Shown here in pieces: positions 6,134-7,711 of a stretch of DNA of 7,711 nt (position 1 is the stretch's first letter; the number at the start of each line of letters is the position of its first letter). The translations under genes were made by a program, and so were the position numbers. Below the pieces are notes generated by a model. The model ran no database searches. It was not told where the DNA came from and saw only the letters and a list, made by a program, of their open reading frames with translations. The stretch is from an uncultured Bacillaceae bacterium. GTDB taxonomy: Bacteria > Bacillota > Bacilli > Bacillales > Caldibacillaceae. The stretch spans positions 1 through 7,711 of the forward strand of contig CALGYZ010000088.1 of NCBI GenBank assembly GCA_937934645.1. The letters run 5' to 3'.

Positions 6134-6148
6134 CGGAATAGCGTTCCG
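6134..6148. repeat. Short palindrome in the tagA leader
   Basis: CGGAA-tagcg-TTCCG is a perfect 5-bp inverted repeat with a 5-base loop, between the candidate -10 and the tagA ribosome binding site. A longer pair, ATCTTCC (6124-6130) and GGAAGAT (6172-6178), surrounds it. It could be an operator or a weak mRNA hairpin; no known regulator consensus was recognised. Confidence 0.3.
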
Positions 6149-6159
6149 TTCTTCCATTT

Positions 6160-6165
6160 ATTATA
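6160..6165 (-). promoter_or_regulatory. Candidate -10 box of the tagA operon
   Basis: A perfect TATAAT on the minus strand lies about 58 bases upstream of the tagA start. The hexamer 17 bases further upstream (ACAATC) is a poor -35, so the promoter would need an activator or is misplaced. The divergent gene on the plus strand starts 140 bases away, so both promoters should lie in 6103-6305. No convincing plus-strand promoter pair was found there. Confidence 0.35.
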
Positions 6166-6305
6166 GTTGCCGGAAGATAAACGATTGTTACGGAAGTATA
6201 AATTTTTCGTATATTTTTGATTACATTATGGACGAATTTTTTGGCTTGTTGTACGCTAAAATTGGTTGCCTGGTGAAAATATAACATGTCTCGGGGTGCG
6301 GTTTC

Positions 6306-7691
6306 ATGTTGCGAAAGCACGATCTTCAACTATTTAAATATTTTATTATTTTCCAGCCCGTTTTGGATATGCTCATTTATTTTTCCCTGACGTATATGAA
6401 CGTGAATTTACGCATCGGCATTGGCGTCCGGGTTTTATTTATGGCGTTAACCCTCTTGTATATTTTTTCCGGCCGCTACCGGTGGAAAAAGTGGATCACG
6501 GGTTACATTATTTTGCTTTTTTTTATGGCGGGAATCAGTTTTCTCATGAATTACTTGACAAAACCGTCTTTTTTTCTTTTTCCTGAAGCACAGTTTTACG
6601 TAAAAGCGGTCTATTATCCCGTAATGTTTTGCGGGATTTTCACTTTATTTTTAACCCGTGAAAGAAAATCAGACGTCCGGAGTATGATCTATTCTGCTGT
6701 TTCTGTTGCCATGCTCATCGTTTCCTTGTCTCTTTTTACTTCCATTGTAACAAATACAGCTAACAGTACGTATACATATTCAAAATCCGGTTATACCGGC
6801 TGGTTTTTTGCCGGGAATGAGCTGAGTGCCATTATTGCGATTTGCTTTCCGCTGACCATCATTTTTGCCATCCGGAAAACGGAGACAGCAAGGGATTTTA
6901 TTTACTGGCTACCGGCCCTTCTTCTGGCGATTTCGTCTCTGTTTGTAGGAACGAAGGTCAGCTTTCTCGCTGTATTATTGACGATCGCCGGCACTTTCAT
7001 CATAACGCCGCTTCACTGGCTGCTTAACCGTTGGAGAAGATTCCCGCTTTCCCCGTGGAAGATCATGTTATTCCAGCTGTTGTTGTTGGCCGTCTTTGCC
7101 GCGGTGATTCCGGTTTCTCCGGCCTATGAAAATATTTCCGGCGACTACGCCTCCATTAACGAGCAAATCGCCGAAGAAGAAATTGATGAAGAGCTGAAAG
7201 CTGAAGAACAGCTGAAGTCACGGGAAAACAGGGAAAGTGCGTTTTTGCAGTCACTGGTTGTTCAAACGATTTTAAGCTCGAGAAACGTTTATTTTCAAAA
7301 CATTTATTTCGATTACGTTGATGCCGGTCTGATGCATAAATGGTTCGGGCTCGGGTATGCCGGATTTTATGAACAGAACCCGAAACTGATTGAAATGGAC
7401 TTTTTTGATTTGTTCTTTTCATTCGGTATTGCCGGGTTTACGGTAGTTGTTCTGCCGGTATTAATCCTTGCCTTTTCTGTCGTGAAATCCTTTTTTACCG
7501 GATTCTGGGAGTTTTTCGAGATTGAAAATATCCTGCTTATTTTTTCCTGCTTGCTTGGATTCGGTGTCGCCTTTTTTGCCGGTCATGTGCTTTATGCCCC
7601 CGCCGTCAGCATTTATCTCTCCATGGCGTCGGTGCTTCTGATTCAACGGCAATCTGGACAGGAGAAAATTGAATTCCGGGGATTCCGCTGA
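6306..7691 (+). CDS. O-antigen ligase / Wzy-polymerase-like membrane protein
   Basis: Polytopic membrane protein of the O-antigen ligase family, which joins or polymerises undecaprenyl-linked glycans on the outer face of the membrane. The 461 residues carry about ten hydrophobic segments (for example 38-55, 64-83, 101-117, 129-148, 171-189, 198-233, 252-270, 376-396, 407-428). A large extracytoplasmic loop lies at about 271-370. It begins with an acidic, helix-prone stretch (285-310, rich in Glu with Lys) and holds GLGYAGFYEQNP (348-359) and EMDFFDLFFSFGIAG (363-377), the loop-end motif seen in Firmicute members. ATG 6306 has GGGGTG 7 bases upstream. It is divergent from the tagA operon, which probably makes its substrate. 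Ligase and polymerase cannot be told apart by sequence. No terminator is seen in the 20 bases after the stop. Confidence 0.85.
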   Translation: MLRKHDLQLFKYFIIFQPVLDMLIYFSLTYMNVNLRIGIGVRVLFMALTLLYIFSGRYRWKKWITGYIILLFFMAGISFLMNYLTKPSFFLFPEAQFYVKAVYYPVMFCGIFTLFLTRERKSDVRSMIYSAVSVAMLIVSLSLFTSIVTNTANSTYTYSKSGYTGWFFAGNELSAIIAICFPLTIIFAIRKTETARDFIYWLPALLLAISSLFVGTKVSFLAVLLTIAGTFIITPLHWLLNRWRRFPLSPWKIMLFQLLLLAVFAAVIPVSPAYENISGDYASINEQIAEEEIDEELKAEEQLKSRENRESAFLQSLVVQTILSSRNVYFQNIYFDYVDAGLMHKWFGLGYAGFYEQNPKLIEMDFFDLFFSFGIAGFTVVVLPVLILAFSVVKSFFTGFWEFFEIENILLIFSCLLGFGVAFFAGHVLYAPAVSIYLSMASVLLIQRQSGQEKIEFRGFR

Positions 7692-7711
7692 AACCCGCCG
7701 GATAAAAAAAG

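Noticed and set aside
7156..7422. Minus-strand frame inside the ligase gene
   Set aside because: Antisense to a continuous membrane-protein gene; no start signal or family features.
1..7711. Frequent CCGGAA/TTCCGG as a dispersed uptake-type repeat
   Set aside because: Most copies are in coding sequence and follow from the codon pairs CCG-GAA and TTC-CGG. Only the clustered copies at 2369-2427 stand out.

Overview
The window looks like chromosomal DNA of a Gram-positive, Bacillaceae-type Firmicute. Supporting signs are purine-rich Shine-Dalgarno sequences (GGAGG, GAGGTG, AAGGA) 5-9 bases before starts, a TTG start, a TagA-family wall-glycan enzyme, and a perfect Firmicute CcpA/cre operator. 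I cannot name the species. No rRNA, tRNA, CRISPR array, insertion sequence or complete mobile element was seen.

Left part (1-2207, minus strand): a three-gene PTS operon of the ascorbate (Ula/SgaTBA) type, transcribed leftward in the order IIA (2198-1764), IIC (1716-325), IIB (276 to beyond the left edge). The genes are 47-48 bases apart and each has its own ribosome binding site. IIA and IIB relay phosphate from HPr through a histidine and a cysteine to the sugar that IIC carries across the membrane. No catabolic gene and no intact PRD/BglG, DeoR or LacI regulator lies in the window.

Middle (2208-3149): about 940 bases without a convincing long gene. It holds the PTS control region: a perfect cre overlapping a candidate -35, a second sigma-A-like promoter further upstream next to a GTTCA-N6-TGAAC palindrome, a cluster of four TCCGGA palindromes that fold into hairpins, and a leader hairpin. 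It also holds a possible 55-residue ORF (3020-2853) lying in a frame that reads protein-like on both sides of two stops, which may be a gene remnant.

Right part (3150-7691): a small cell-surface polysaccharide locus. A leftward operon encodes a TagA/WecG/CpsF (GT26) transferase, a GT4 glycosyltransferase and a GT2 glycosyltransferase. It ends in a strong intrinsic terminator whose stem includes the last codons of the GT2 gene. Divergent from it, on the plus strand, is a polytopic O-antigen ligase/Wzy-like membrane protein. Together they could build a lipid-linked oligosaccharide on undecaprenyl-PP-GlcNAc (TagA adding the second sugar, GT4 and GT2 extending it) and then polymerise it or transfer it outside the cell. 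The identity of the glycan is inference.

The genes themselves belong to known families. The parts most worth a second look are the PTS control region, the possible gene remnant beside it, and the tagA leader with a possible overlapping upstream ORF.
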